A stretch of DNA of 64,000 bases from Alphaproteobacteria bacterium (GCA_030433335.1 JAUILL010000003.1:124001-188000); one strand, 5' to 3'. Positions 38,350 through 50,147 are shown, counted from the stretch's first letter. Notes: generated by a model not told the origin, from the letters alone. Made by a program: numbers and translations.

Positions 38350-41300
38350 ATGACGTTTAATAAGTACAACTCGTGGTCGGCATGGCATAAAAGCCACTCT
38401 TCTGAGCACGATGGTTCCTCTGCCGAGAACTACACCGGAAACACCGATGGCCTGATCGGTCTGTGGGATTTCCTCTCGAGTTCCAATTATTACACGCCAG
38501 ACACCGGGACCGCTGACGGCGAGACCCAAAACGGCAAGCTGTTCGGCGGTGCCTGCGTCAAAGACGGACAACTGCAGCTGGATGGCAACTGCCAGTACAT
38601 GACGGTCAAAGGAAAAGACGAGCCGTTCGATCTGGGGCAGGGCACCATCGAAATTCAGTTCACTCAGTCTTCCTATGTCGATTGCAAGGACGGATTGAAC
38701 GTTCTGATCTCGCGAGGTGAGTACGAAGATGCTTACGGCGGCGAAAAGAACACCCCCGAAGGTTACTTCGAAATGGGTGTTACTTCTGACGGTCGTGTGT
38801 ACGTCAAGCACATTGATGATGGTCAGAAAGCTGTTCTCTACACGGACTCGCACTTCTTCAGCGCCGGCGACGTCGTCAATGTCTCCTACTCCTGGGACGA
38901 AGACACAGGCGGTACCTTCAATGTCGAGAATGTCACCGATGCGACCGAAGTCACTCTGACCCACAGCGTCAAGGGTCTGGACATGGAGATCGGCGACGAT
39001 GATGGCGAAAGCTGGACCGTCGGCGCACGCGAAGACAGCGACTGGGATGGCGACTACTCGAATTACTTCAAAGGCGCGATTGATTACGTCGCGATCTTTG
39101 ACAGCGAAGATCCTGCGGGCGACGGCTATGTCGAAGGTACTTCGGGCAATGACCTGATTGATGTCAACTACGAGGGCGACCCCGAAGGCGACATGATCGA
39201 CAACGAGGATGCGATCCTCGCGAACAGCGACCTGAACGACGACGTCGTTCTGGCCGGCGCAGGCGACGACACTGTCAAAGCGGGCGAAGGCAACGACATC
39301 GTTTACGGCGACAGCAAACAGGGTAACGTTGATACCTCGCCGGTCACCATCAAGATCGACAGTGCATCGGCCGCGATGGCCAACAAGATCTACGCCTACA
39401 CCATTGACCCCGAGACCGGCCAGATCTCGAACGTCATGTGTCTAGAAGATGATGCCCGCGACGGCGTCGGCAAAACCTACTCCTACGAGGTTGCGCAGGG
39501 CGCTGTCGTCGGCATCGGCATCGTCAACTCGCAGGGCCAGTTCCTGTCTTCGGGCTATGGCGATAACCTGCAGCTGAACAGCGATGGCCTTCTGCACACC
39601 AAAGGTTTGGGCCAGATCGACGAAACCACGGTGAAGCTTGGTTTCGAGGACTGGAAAGGTCTTGGTGACAAGGACTACAACGACGTCAAAGTCACGATCG
39701 ATCTGGGCACCTCGGGCGCGACCTTTGATAACGCGCACTACGAGACCTCGTCTGATGTTGGCTCGGCGATCGTCACCGAAGGCGCTGGCAACGACCTGAT
39801 CTACGGTGAAGACGGCGACGATACGCTCTACGGCGAAGGTGGCAACGACACCATCGATGGCGGTGACGATGATGACTACATCGACTCCGGCGCAGGAGAC
39901 GACTCGGTTGTCGGCGGCGCTGGCAATGACACCATCATCTTTGGCACCGGCAACGACACTGTAGAAGGTGGCGCTGGCGATGACTACATCGACGACGCCT
40001 ACGGCGTGATCTACGACGGTGACAACGTCATTGACGCAGGCGACGGCAATGACACCGTTTACGCTGGTGACGGCGCGGATACCGTCGAAGGTGGCGCAGG
40101 CGCAGACCTTCTGTTCGGCGAAGGCGGCGACGACAGCATCTACGGTGATGCAGACAATGACTCGATCTACTCTGGCGACGGCGCAGACAGCGTCCGTGCT
40201 GGCGAAGGCGATGACTCGATCCGTGGCGAAGGCGGCGACGACACCCTGCGCGGCGAAGACGGCAACGACTTTGTTGACGGCGGCGACGGCAATGACAGCG
40301 TCTCTGGCGGCATGGGCGACGACACCGTTCTGGGTGGCGCAGGCGACGACTTGGTTCGCGGCGGCTCCGGCAACGACTCCATGGAAGGTGGCGATGGCAA
40401 CGACTACATCGACAGCGGCTCGGGCGATGACACCATCGACGCAGGCGAAGGCGATGACACCGTAGACGCCTACAATGGTGCGGACAGCGTTCTGGGTGGC
40501 AACGGCAATGACTCGATCATGGTCGGCTGGCAGGACACCGAAGCTCTGCCTGATCTGGGTTACCCCGGGCTGTTCCCTGCGGACAGCGACACCGAGAATG
40601 ACCGTGACTTTGTCGATGCAGGCGAGGGCAACAACTACGTCTGGACCGGCGACGACCGCGACACCATCTACTCGGGTAGCGGCAACGACACTATCCTGGC
40701 TGGCATCGACAACGACTACGTTGAATCGGGTGCGGGCGACGACCTGGTCGTTGGTGCAGAAGGGTCTGACACCATCTTTGCAGGCGACGGTGATGACACC
40801 GTTTATGCAGGGTTTGCCCCCGATCTGCCCGATGATCTGAACATTCCCGATGGCGAAGACCTCGTGACCAACAACGGCACCGACTATGTCGATGCTGGCA
40901 AAGGCAACGACCTTGTCTTTGGCTCGGATGACGCGGATACCATTTACGGTGGCGACGGCAACGATACCATTGACGGTGGCATCGACGCGGACTCGCTGTT
41001 CGGCGGCAAAGGTGATGACACCATCATCCTCGGCCTGCCGGGCGACGCGCACGCTGACTATGCCGAAGGCGGCGACGACCGTGACTCCTTTACCGGCGTG
41101 GGCGCAGGCGACACCGTTGACGGTGGCACCGGCGGCAACGACTACGATACTCTGGACCTGACCGGTCTGGGTAAGTGGCAGTTTAGCGATGTCACCACCG
41201 ATGCGGATGGCGACTCGACCAGCGGTAAAGTCAACTTCCTAGACACCCTTGGCAACGTGACTGGCACCCTGAAGTTCGAAGAGATCGAAAAGATCATCCC

Positions 41301-41883
41301 GTGCTTCACCCCTGGCACTGTCATCGCGACCCCCATGGGCGAGCGTCTGGTCGAGGAGCTGCAGGTCGGTGACCGTGTGATCACCCGTGACAACGGCATC
41401 CAGCGCATCCGCTGGGTTGGCGCCAAGAACGTGACCTCGCAGGATCTGCAGCGTTCGAAGCACCTGCGTCCGATCATGATCAAGGCTGGCGCACTGGGCA
41501 ACGGTCTGCCGGAAACTGACATCATGGTCAGCCCGAACCACCGGATGCTGATCGCGAACGAGAAGACCTCGCTCTACTTTGAAGAGCCCGAAGTTCTGGC
41601 AGCGGCCAAGCACCTGCTGGGTACCGGCGGCATCTACGAAGTGAACGTGCCCTCGACCACTTACATCCACTTCATGTTCGACCGTCACGAGGTCGTCCTG
41701 TCGAATGGCTGCTGGTCCGAGAGCTTCCAGCCCGGCGACTACTCGCTGAAAGGAATCGGCGAAGAGCAGCGGAACGAGATCTACGATCTGTTCCCCGAGC
41801 TGAAAAACCAGAAGGGTCTGGAAAACTTCGAGGCAGCGCGCCGTTCGCTGAAAAAGCACGAAGCAAAGCTCTTGGTTCATTAA
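38350..41883 (+). CDS. RTX-repeat surface/secreted protein with LamG-like, DUF4114 and Hint domains
   Basis: This 1177-aa, very acidic protein has no signal peptide, as expected for type I secretion. In order: a LamG/concanavalin-like beta-sandwich (about 30-260, GLIGLWDFLSSSNYY); a short RTX block (297-325, AGAGDDTVKAGEGNDIVYGD); a DUF4114 domain (about 331-455, with FEDWKGLGDKDYNDVKV); a long array of GGxGxDxUx nonapeptides (about 476-930) with insertions; and a C-terminal Hint domain starting at C985 (PCFTPGTVIATP), with SPNHRM and DRHEVVLSNGCWSESFQPGD. AGGAG lies 9 bp before the ATG. Calcium binding is expected. The Hint domain may process or attach the protein. No type I exporter genes are nearby. 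Confidence 0.9.
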   Translation: MTFNKYNSWSAWHKSHSSEHDGSSAENYTGNTDGLIGLWDFLSSSNYYTPDTGTADGETQNGKLFGGACVKDGQLQLDGNCQYMTVKGKDEPFDLGQGTIEIQFTQSSYVDCKDGLNVLISRGEYEDAYGGEKNTPEGYFEMGVTSDGRVYVKHIDDGQKAVLYTDSHFFSAGDVVNVSYSWDEDTGGTFNVENVTDATEVTLTHSVKGLDMEIGDDDGESWTVGAREDSDWDGDYSNYFKGAIDYVAIFDSEDPAGDGYVEGTSGNDLIDVNYEGDPEGDMIDNEDAILANSDLNDDVVLAGAGDDTVKAGEGNDIVYGDSKQGNVDTSPVTIKIDSASAAMANKIYAYTIDPETGQISNVMCLEDDARDGVGKTYSYEVAQGAVVGIGIVNSQGQFLSSGYGDNLQLNSDGLLHTKGLGQIDETTVKLGFEDWKGLGDKDYNDVKVTIDLGTSGATFDNAHYETSSDVGSAIVTEGAGNDLIYGEDGDDTLYGEGGNDTIDGGDDDDYIDSGAGDDSVVGGAGNDTIIFGTGNDTVEGGAGDDYIDDAYGVIYDGDNVIDAGDGNDTVYAGDGADTVEGGAGADLLFGEGGDDSIYGDADNDSIYSGDGADSVRAGEGDDSIRGEGGDDTLRGEDGNDFVDGGDGNDSVSGGMGDDTVLGGAGDDLVRGGSGNDSMEGGDGNDYIDSGSGDDTIDAGEGDDTVDAYNGADSVLGGNGNDSIMVGWQDTEALPDLGYPGLFPADSDTENDRDFVDAGEGNNYVWTGDDRDTIYSGSGNDTILAGIDNDYVESGAGDDLVVGAEGSDTIFAGDGDDTVYAGFAPDLPDDLNIPDGEDLVTNNGTDYVDAGKGNDLVFGSDDADTIYGGDGNDTIDGGIDADSLFGGKGDDTIILGLPGDAHADYAEGGDDRDSFTGVGAGDTVDGGTGGNDYDTLDLTGLGKWQFSDVTTDADGDSTSGKVNFLDTLGNVTGTLKFEEIEKIIPCFTPGTVIATPMGERLVEELQVGDRVITRDNGIQRIRWVGAKNVTSQDLQRSKHLRPIMIKAGALGNGLPETDIMVSPNHRMLIANEKTSLYFEEPEVLAAAKHLLGTGGIYEVNVPSTTYIHFMFDRHEVVLSNGCWSESFQPGDYSLKGIGEEQRNEIYDLFPELKNQKGLENFEAARRSLKKHEAKLLVH
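39775..41160 (+). repeat. RTX nonapeptide-coding tandem repeats
   Basis: About 27-bp units encoding GGxGxDxUx, mostly of the form GGxGNDxI or GGAGDDxV, are tandem with a few breaks around 40530-40620 and 40810-40900. They are coding repeats inside the RTX gene, degenerate at DNA level. Confidence 0.85.
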
Positions 41884-41912
41884 TTCGCGTTAATGAACAT
41901 ACCAAATAGGTG

Positions 41913-41952
41913 ACAGGCGGTATCCGATGGGTATCGCCTGTTAACTTTTTTA
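41913..41952 (+). terminator. terminator of the RTX gene
   Basis: ACAGGCGGTATCC pairs with GGGTATCGCCTGT and is followed by TAACTTTTTT. Confidence 0.8.
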
Positions 41953-42062
41953 GTAAGAAAATCTCACATAACCGCCTGCAACTGGGCCTATTTGTGCCCT
42001 ATTTTAACGTCAGGTCTATTGAATGTGTGCTGTCGTGCACCGAACGATGATGTGTGAGGGAT

Positions 42063-42770
42063 ATGAAAGTTTCCGGCGGAAATGTGGTGCGGATCAAAGG
42101 CAGCTGGCGCAAGGCGTCGCAGGCCGATGCGCTGCGTCCCTCTGCCAATAATCCTGACTTCGCCTCTCCGTTCAGCGTGCCATGCTTTACACCGGGAACG
42201 CTGATCGCCACGCGACACGGACCAATGCCTGTCGAAGATTTGCGTATCGGGGATTTGTTGCTGACCCGCGACAATGGTTTCCGTCCGGTGCTGTGGGTCG
42301 GCCATAGCAAGTACAAACTTTCCGGTTCCACTGGTGGCGCACGCCTTCAGCCTGTCTTGATCAAGGCGCATTCTCTTGGCGATGGCGTTCCGCAGAACGA
42401 TCTTCTGGTGTCTCCGGACCACCAAATGCTACTGACGCGACGGTTTGCTCCCAGTCCGCTGGCCTCGACCGAGATGCTTGTGCCTGCACGTCATTTGCTC
42501 GGGCAGGCGGGTGTGCTGATTGCGCCCCAGCGCGAAGTCGATTTTGTGCATGTCTTGATGGAACGTCACGAAATCCTTCTTGCAGACGGCGCCTGGACCG
42601 AAAGCTATCGGCCTGACTCAACAGTGGTGCGGTCCTTGCCATCCCATGTCCGAGAGGACTTACTCTCTGCGCTGTCCGGTCGAGATCCGCTCCGGGGTCC
42701 TATTTTTGAGGCTGCACGTCAGTCCTGTGGTGCGGACGATCTGGATCAGCAATCGCGGTCCGACAAGTAA
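42063..42770 (+). CDS. free-standing Hint-domain protein
   Basis: This 235-aa protein is made almost entirely of one Hint (hedgehog/intein) domain of the same type as the end of the RTX protein. Its cysteine is C41 (PCFTPGTLIATRHGPMPVE), followed by RIGDLLLTRDNGFRPVLWVG, VSPDHQML and MERHEILLADGAWTESYRP. Residues 1-38 are a basic head without signal peptide. The ATG at 42063 is preceded at only 2-bp spacing by GAGGG; a GTG nine bases upstream is possible. Its 3' end overlaps the convergent MobA-like gene by 25 bp. Such solitary Hint proteins are frequent in Roseobacters; their job is not established. Confidence 0.85.
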   Translation: MKVSGGNVVRIKGSWRKASQADALRPSANNPDFASPFSVPCFTPGTLIATRHGPMPVEDLRIGDLLLTRDNGFRPVLWVGHSKYKLSGSTGGARLQPVLIKAHSLGDGVPQNDLLVSPDHQMLLTRRFAPSPLASTEMLVPARHLLGQAGVLIAPQREVDFVHVLMERHEILLADGAWTESYRPDSTVVRSLPSHVREDLLSALSGRDPLRGPIFEAARQSCGADDLDQQSRSDK

Positions 42771-43348
42771 CGCTCCCACGCTTCTGGTGTGTCCAGATCA
42801 AGACGTGCACGATGCCCTCTAAGTGTAATCTCGAATAAAATTTCCCTGTTTTCTTGGATTACGGATCGCGCACCTGCGTCCCCGCGAAGTTTTTTCATCG
42901 CGTCAAACTGGGCTGCTGGAAACAGGACCGGATGACCGGGGTTTCCTGTTTCAGTGGTCGCGCGCCAAATTCGGTAGGGGTGTGCTGTGTGAGCCTCCAT
43001 GAAAAGCTGCATGTCAGAGGCTTTGATGTCCGGCATATCCGCAGGTTGGATGATCACGCCAGAGGCTTTGCAGGGCAGGGCAGAGACACCTGCCGCGATG
43101 GAATGCCCCACGCCCAAGGCAGCATCTGGCACTGGAACGATCGTCAGTGAAAGCCCTGAAAGCGCGGCTTCTCGGGCGGGGCGATCCGGTGGCAAAGCAA
43201 CAAATACCTGCATTCCAGTCGCGATGGCCCTCTCTGCCATGACGCGCAGGCAAGGCGTTCCGTCCACTTCCATCAACAGCTTGTCCGCCCCACGCATGCG
43301 CGAGGACGCTCCGGCTGCAAGGATGAGAATGGCGGGCGCGGGTGTCAT
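42746..43348 (-). CDS. MobA/MocA-like nucleotidyltransferase
   Basis: This 200-aa NTP-transferase-fold protein has AILILAAGASSRMRGADKLLMEVDG (nucleotide-binding loop, K anchoring phosphates), then PADMPDIKASDM (metal-binding PADMP) and TGNPGHPVLFPAAQFDAMKKLRGDAGAR. It is the MocA/MobA-like group that makes cytidylyl or guanylyl molybdopterin cofactors, or serves aerobic CO dehydrogenase-type maturation. No molybdoenzyme gene lies nearby, so the exact role is open. The start ATG at 43348 lies 37 bp after mnmA on the same strand; longer upstream starts would overlap mnmA. Confidence 0.86.
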   Translation of the reverse strand: MTPAPAILILAAGASSRMRGADKLLMEVDGTPCLRVMAERAIATGMQVFVALPPDRPAREAALSGLSLTIVPVPDAALGVGHSIAAGVSALPCKASGVIIQPADMPDIKASDMQLFMEAHTAHPYRIWRATTETGNPGHPVLFPAAQFDAMKKLRGDAGARSVIQENREILFEITLRGHRARLDLDTPEAWERYLSDRDC

Positions 43349-43385
43349 GCCTGACTGTACCGCGCCGCTAGGCTCAGGCAAGCGG

Positions 43386-44531
43386 TCAGTAACCGCGCCA
43401 AATCCAGCCGCCACCCAGAATGCGGGTACTGTCAGGATCGTAGAAGACGCAGGCCTGACCGGGACTGATGCCCTCTTCGGCGGTGAGGAGTTCGACCTCA
43501 GCCTCGGTGTCGCTGATCGGACGCAGGATCGCAGGCGCCGGCGGACGGGTGCTACGGACTTTGACCGCGATCTCACGCTCGGCCATCTCGGTGAACGGGC
43601 CGTCGCCAAGCCAGTTGATCTCGCGCACCGGCACTTTGCGGGTGGCCAGCAGCTCTTTGGGGCCGACGATGACCTGCTTCTGATCCACGTCCAGCTTCAC
43701 CACATAGAGCGGCTCTGAGAGGCCACCGATCCCAAGGCCACGACGCTGGCCGATGGTGTAGTGGATCACGCCGTTATGCTCACCCAAGACGCGGCCATCT
43801 GCATGGACGATCTGGCCGGGCTCTGCCGCACCGGGGCGCAGCTTTTCGATGACGCTGGCGTAGTTGCCGTTCGGGACAAAGCAAATGTCCTGACTGTCGG
43901 GCTTGTCGGCCACGCTCAACCCATATTTCGCGGCCAACTCGCGCGTCGCGTCCTTGGACGGCAAATGCCCCAAGGGGAAACGCAGATAGGACAGCTGCTC
44001 GGGCGTGGTCGAGAACAGGAAATAGCTTTGGTCGCGGTTCGCATCGGCGGCGCAATGCAGCTCGGGGCCATTCTCGCCGTCCTTGCGCTGGATATAGTGG
44101 CCGGTTGCCATGCAGTCGGCGTCCAGATCCCGTGCGGTTTCCAACAGGTCTTTGAACTTCACACGCTCGTTGCAGCGGATGCAGGGCACGGGGGTCGCGC
44201 CAGCCAGATAGCTGTCTGCGAACTCGTCAATCACTGCGTCCTTAAAAATGTTCTCATAATCCAGAACGTAGTGGGGGAAGCCCATCTTTTCAGCTACGCG
44301 GCGCGCATCGTGGATGTCGATGCCCGCGCAGCACGCACCCTTTTTCGCCAGAGCCGCCCCGTGGTCATACAGCTGCAAGGTCACGCCGACCACGTCATAG
44401 CCTTCTTCGGCAAGCTGCGCGGCCACGACCGAGCTGTCCACGCCTCCGGACATCGCGACGACCACGCGGGTCTCCGACGGGGGCTTGGCGAAACCAAGGG
44501 AATTGAGCGGGGTGCCGTTGTCCAGCGCCAT
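43386..44531 (-). CDS. mnmA: tRNA-specific 2-thiouridylase
   Basis: MnmA puts the 2-thio group on U34 of tRNA-Lys, -Glu and -Gln. The 381-aa protein carries the PP-loop SGGVDSS (28-34), the catalytic cysteine C117 in PCIRCN, and the partner cysteine in SQDICFVP, giving the persulfide/disulfide relay. GHYIQRK and [13 protein letters not shown] are further signatures. The start was set at the ATG at 44531; an upstream in-frame start would reach into the sciP promoter. It is probably in one unit with the MobA-like gene and divergent from sciP. Confidence 0.96.
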   Translation of the reverse strand: MALDNGTPLNSLGFAKPPSETRVVVAMSGGVDSSVVAAQLAEEGYDVVGVTLQLYDHGAALAKKGACCAGIDIHDARRVAEKMGFPHYVLDYENIFKDAVIDEFADSYLAGATPVPCIRCNERVKFKDLLETARDLDADCMATGHYIQRKDGENGPELHCAADANRDQSYFLFSTTPEQLSYLRFPLGHLPSKDATRELAAKYGLSVADKPDSQDICFVPNGNYASVIEKLRPGAAEPGQIVHADGRVLGEHNGVIHYTIGQRRGLGIGGLSEPLYVVKLDVDQKQVIVGPKELLATRKVPVREINWLGDGPFTEMAEREIAVKVRSTRPPAPAILRPISDTEAEVELLTAEEGISPGQACVFYDPDSTRILGGGWIWRGY

Positions 44532-44661
44532 GGGGCATACTCCTGCGGGTTTGGAACCTGCGGAATATATGAAAATCCTCAGTACTCTCAAGAGCCGGTT
44601 TCAGGTCCTGTTAAGTCCCTTGCCCGATTTTCCCAGTGTGGGAAGCAAAAAGGGGACTGAT

Positions 44662-44964
44662 ATGTTTCTAAAACGTGTAGAGGGCGTGCGCACTGTGGCG
44701 CTGCCCGATGGTCGAGTACTCAGCCACGCGGACCTGCCGCCAGCCAATACTCTGCGATGGGTTGCCTCGCGCAAGGAATCGGTTGTGTTGGCCGTGCGTC
44801 ACGGATTGCTGAGTCGTAAATCTGCCTTAGAGCGCTACGGCCTGTCCGACGAAGAGCTGAATAGCTGGGATTCGGCACTTAATTCATATGGATCAAAGGC
44901 TTTGAAGGCGACGCAGGTACAAAATTATAGACAACCTAAAGAGGATAATGAAAGATTGGGTTAA
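44662..44964 (+). CDS. sciP: SciP-like CtrA inhibitor (DUF1153)
   Basis: This 100-aa helix-turn-helix protein of the DUF1153 family, to which Caulobacter SciP belongs, has the signatures VALPDGRVLSHADLPP, TLRWVASRKESVVLAVRHGL and LSRKSALERYGLSDEELNSW (the HTH). In Caulobacter SciP binds CtrA and blocks its activation of target promoters. The start at 44662 is preceded by AGGGGA. The adjacent ctrA gene, 73 bp downstream on the same strand, makes the functional assignment strong. Confidence 0.92.
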   Translation: MFLKRVEGVRTVALPDGRVLSHADLPPANTLRWVASRKESVVLAVRHGLLSRKSALERYGLSDEELNSWDSALNSYGSKALKATQVQNYRQPKEDNERLG

Positions 44965-45037
44965 TTGGTAACGTGCAGTTAACCTTCGTTAGGCAGTCTG
45001 TACGCAAGATGGTTCATGAGTTTTGGGAATCTTATAA

Positions 45038-45757
45038 ATGCGTATTTTGCTGATTGAGGATGATCCGGCGACCACCAAAAGCATTGAATTGATGCTGGGG
45101 CACGCCAACCTGAATGTGTATTCGACCGCCTTTGGCGAAGAAGGTGTCGAGCTGGCGAAGCTGTATGATTACGATTTGATCCTTCTGGATCTGTCATTGC
45201 CGGACATGAGCGGTCACGAAGTGTTGCGCCAAGTCCGTTTGGCGCGGGTTGAAACGCCCGCGCTGATCCTTTCGGGCGCGGATGACACCGAGAGCAAGCT
45301 CAAGGGCTTCGGGTTCGGCGCAGATGACTACCTGACCAAGCCGTTCCATCGCGACGAATTGGTGGCCCGTATCCACGCGATCATCCGCCGGTCCAAGGGG
45401 CATTCGCAGTCGGTCATTCGCACCGGCCGGATCAACGTGAACCTTGATGCGAAGACCGTCGATATCGAGGGTGATCCCGTGCATCTGACCGGCAAAGAAT
45501 ATCAGATGCTGGAACTTCTGAGCCTGCGCAAAGGGACAACGCTGACCAAAGAGATGTTCCTGAACCATCTTTACGGCGGCATGGACGAGCCTGAACTCAA
45601 GATTATCGACGTTTTCATCTGCAAGCTTCGGAAAAAGCTGGCAAAAGCGACTGGCGGCGAAACCCACATCGAAACCGTCTGGGGCCGTGGCTATGTGATG
45701 CGCGATCCCTCGGATATGTCGGGGTCTTCGACAAAACAGATCGCGATGGGCGGCTGA
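45038..45757 (+). CDS. ctrA: cell-cycle response regulator CtrA
   Basis: This 239-aa OmpR-type regulator has an N-terminal receiver [20 protein letters not shown] with D51 as phospho-acceptor and [11 protein letters not shown]. Its winged helix contains [52 protein letters not shown], identical in pattern to CtrA. In Rhodobacterales CtrA controls flagellar motility and is required for GTA expression in R. capsulatus. It follows sciP. The C terminus ([10 protein letters not shown]) lacks a hydrophobic AA end, so ClpXP-type degradation by that signal is not evident. Confidence 0.95.
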   Translation: MRILLIEDDPATTKSIELMLGHANLNVYSTAFGEEGVELAKLYDYDLILLDLSLPDMSGHEVLRQVRLARVETPALILSGADDTESKLKGFGFGADDYLTKPFHRDELVARIHAIIRRSKGHSQSVIRTGRINVNLDAKTVDIEGDPVHLTGKEYQMLELLSLRKGTTLTKEMFLNHLYGGMDEPELKIIDVFICKLRKKLAKATGGETHIETVWGRGYVMRDPSDMSGSSTKQIAMGG

Positions 45758-47950
<2,193 letters not shown>

Positions 47951-47951
47951 C

Positions 47952-50039
47952 ATGGGCCGCCCCGAGGCTCTGTTTCCCCTGTTCGCGGGGCTGGAAACCC
48001 TGAACGGCATCGGCCCGAAAACGGCCGAAGCCATGGGGAACCTCGGCCTGTCGCGGCCTCGGGATTTGCTGTTCCATTTACCATACAGCGGGGTCAGCCG
48101 CGCCCGACGCGGCACCGTGCAGGGCGCCACAACCGGCGAGGTTGTCACCGTCGCCGCCCGCGTTTTGCGCCACACCGCGCCCACGGGCCGCGGCCGCCCG
48201 TACCGCGTGATGGTCGAGGATGCTCAGGTCAGTTTCCCCTTGGTGTTCTTCCACGCCCGCGACCGCTATTTGCAGCAAATTTTACCGGTCGGCGAGGAAC
48301 GCATCATCTCGGGCAAGGTCGAGTTTTTCGACGGCATTCCCCAGATCGCGCACCCCGATCATGTGGTCCCGATGGACGAGGAAAGCACCATTCCCGCCTT
48401 CGAGCCGACCTATGCCCTGACCGCGGGCGTGACGGCCAAACAGGTGATCAAGGGCGTGGCGAGCGCCTTGGAGCATGTGCCGGAACTGCCCGAATGGATC
48501 GACAATTCCCTTATGAAGCAAAAGGGTTGGCCCGATTGGCGCAGGGCCCTGCACACCGCCCATCACCCCAAAGACATGGGCGATCTGGCGGCCGAGGCTC
48601 CAGCGCGGACCCGTCTGGCCTATGACGAATTTTTTGCCCATCAGTTAACGCTGGCCTTGGCGCGGGCCTCGCGCCGCGAAAAGCCGGGCTTGCCCTCGGT
48701 TGCCACGGGTCGTCTGCAACGACGCGTACTGGCTGCGCTGCCATATCGCCCCACGGGCGCCCAAGAGCGGGCCATTCGCGAAATCAGTGATGATCTGGCG
48801 CGGCCCGTGCGGATGAACCGGCTGCTGCAAGGCGACGTGGGCGCAGGCAAAACCTTGGTCGCGCTGATGTCTTTGCTGGTCGCGGTCGAAGCTGGCGGGC
48901 AGGGCGTGATGATGGCCCCGACCGAAATCCTCGCCCGTCAGCATATGGAGGGGTTGCAGCCCCTAGCCGAAAGCGCGGGCGTGGTGATCGAACTGCTGAC
49001 CGGCCGCGACAAGGGCAAGGAACGGCAGGCCAAACTGGACGCCCTTGCGCAGGGCAAAATCCACATCTTGGTCGGCACCCACGCGGTCTTCCAAAAGGAC
49101 GTTGAATTCCGCGATCTGCGCCTAGCTGTGATCGACGAACAGCACCGATTTGGTGTGGCGCAACGTCTGGAACTGGGGCGCAAAGGGCGTGCGGTGGACG
49201 TTCTGGTCATGACCGCCACGCCGATCCCGCGCAGTCTGGCGCTGGCGCAGTTCGGGGATATGGACGTTTCAATTTTGGACGAAAAGCCGCCCGGACGAAC
49301 ACCTGTCAAAACCGCTCTGATCTCGAACGAGCGCATTGACGAAGTGACCGAGCATCTGCGCCATGCGATCTCGCAGGGGCGGCAGGCCTACTGGGTTTGC
49401 CCGCTGGTCGAAGAGAGCGAGGTCTCTGACCTGACCTCCGCCCAAGAGCGGTTCGAACGCCTGCGCGCGGCCCTTGGCGAAGGGGTGGTCGATCTGGTTC
49501 ACGGCCAGATGCCCCCCGACCAGAAGGACAGCGCCATGGCGCGCTTCCAGTCCGGCGAAACCAAGGTGCTGGTCGCGACCACGGTGATCGAGGTGGGCGT
49601 CAACGTCCCGAACGCCTCGATCATGGTGATCGAACGGGCCGAGATTTTCGGCCTCGCGCAGTTGCACCAGCTCCGTGGCCGCGTGGGGCGCGGGGCCGCC
49701 GCCTCGACCTGTTTGCTGATGTACCAAGCCCCACTGTCGGAAAGCGGCCAGCGCCGCCTGACGACCCTCCGCGACACCGAGGATGGTTTCCGCATCAGCG
49801 AGGTTGATCTGCAAATGCGCGGGGCAGGCGACCTGATCGGCACCGCCCAATCGGGCCTGCCGCGCTTCCGCGTCGCGGACATGGAGCGTCAGGCAGACCT
49901 GATGGCAACCGCCCAAACCGACGCCCGCGCGCTGCTGACCACCGATCCGCACCTGACTTCGGACCGTGGTATGGCTGCGAGAAATCTCCTTTGGCTCATG
50001 GAACAGGATCAGGCGATCCGTTTGATTTCAGTAGGTTAA
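47952..50039 (+). CDS. recG: ATP-dependent DNA helicase RecG
   Basis: RecG remodels stalled forks and Holliday junctions. The 695-aa protein has the wedge/OB domain (residues about 50-170), then superfamily 2 motifs: Walker A GDVGAGKT, the DEQH box (IDEQHRFGV), TATPIPRSLAL, GQMPPDQKD, ATTVIEVGVNVPNA, and QLHQLRGRVGRG. The C-terminal TRG region is EVDLQMRGAGDLIGTAQSG. It starts one base after the ligA stop. The stop is followed within 10 bp by the first of several LexA-type boxes that belong to the next small gene. Confidence 0.96.
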   Translation: MGRPEALFPLFAGLETLNGIGPKTAEAMGNLGLSRPRDLLFHLPYSGVSRARRGTVQGATTGEVVTVAARVLRHTAPTGRGRPYRVMVEDAQVSFPLVFFHARDRYLQQILPVGEERIISGKVEFFDGIPQIAHPDHVVPMDEESTIPAFEPTYALTAGVTAKQVIKGVASALEHVPELPEWIDNSLMKQKGWPDWRRALHTAHHPKDMGDLAAEAPARTRLAYDEFFAHQLTLALARASRREKPGLPSVATGRLQRRVLAALPYRPTGAQERAIREISDDLARPVRMNRLLQGDVGAGKTLVALMSLLVAVEAGGQGVMMAPTEILARQHMEGLQPLAESAGVVIELLTGRDKGKERQAKLDALAQGKIHILVGTHAVFQKDVEFRDLRLAVIDEQHRFGVAQRLELGRKGRAVDVLVMTATPIPRSLALAQFGDMDVSILDEKPPGRTPVKTALISNERIDEVTEHLRHAISQGRQAYWVCPLVEESEVSDLTSAQERFERLRAALGEGVVDLVHGQMPPDQKDSAMARFQSGETKVLVATTVIEVGVNVPNASIMVIERAEIFGLAQLHQLRGRVGRGAAASTCLLMYQAPLSESGQRRLTTLRDTEDGFRISEVDLQMRGAGDLIGTAQSGLPRFRVADMERQADLMATAQTDARALLTTDPHLTSDRGMAARNLLWLMEQDQAIRLISVG

Positions 50040-50046
50040 GCACATC

Positions 50047-50061
50047 GTTCGCACGATGTTC
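50047..50061 (+). promoter_or_regulatory. LexA-type SOS box 1 (GTTC-N7-GTTC)
   Basis: GTTC at 50047 and GTTC at 50058 with exactly 7 bases between: the alphaproteobacterial LexA consensus. A further GTTC half-site at 50068 continues the direct-repeat series. Confidence 0.75.
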
Positions 50062-50077
50062 CAAAATGTTCACGTTT

Positions 50078-50092
50078 GTTCTCAAAAAGTTC
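50078..50092 (+). promoter_or_regulatory. LexA-type SOS box 2 (GTTC-N7-GTTC)
   Basis: GTTC at 50078 and GTTC at 50089 with exactly 7 bases between. It lies 31 bp from box 1, about three helical turns, and 68 bp upstream of the small ORF start. Confidence 0.75.
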
Positions 50093-50132
50093 TTTACCGA
50101 ATCGTTAAGCTGTGAGAACAAAGAGGCAACAG

Positions 50133-50147
50133 GAACATTGAGCGAAC
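50133..50147 (-). promoter_or_regulatory. LexA-type SOS box 3, reverse orientation
   Basis: GAAC at 50133 and GAAC at 50144 with 7 bases between, i.e. GTTC-N7-GTTC on the minus strand. It lies just upstream of the ribosome site of the 40-aa ORF. A lone GAAC at 50116 is nearby. Confidence 0.65.

Noticed and set aside
38124-38360. 78-codon frame overlapping the RTX start
   Set aside because: It has a G-rich stretch before its ATG but an unconvincing composition and no motif. Mentioned only within the spacer entry.
39442-41052. Minus-strand 536-codon frame with repetitive Val/Ala-rich protein
   Set aside because: The repeat pattern is simply the reverse complement of the RTX nonapeptide repeats.
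39775-41160. Tandem repeats as a possible CRISPR array
   Set aside because: The units are about 27 bp, in frame, degenerate, without unique spacers, and encode RTX nonapeptides.
37507-42770. Genomic island integrated at tRNA-Leu with an att repeat
   Set aside because: No integrase is present, and I found no second copy of the tRNA 3' end downstream in the window.
43349-43609. 87-residue N-terminal extension of the MobA-like protein
   Set aside because: The extension is Arg/Ser/Pro-rich, overlaps the end of mnmA, and precedes the canonical ATG followed by the nucleotide-binding loop.
44961-44992. CtrA autoregulatory site TTAA-N7-TTAA upstream of ctrA
   Set aside because: TTAA and TTAG half-sites occur, but the spacing is 6 and not 7 (44979 and 44989) and the other TTAA is 18 bp away. 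Too weak to list.
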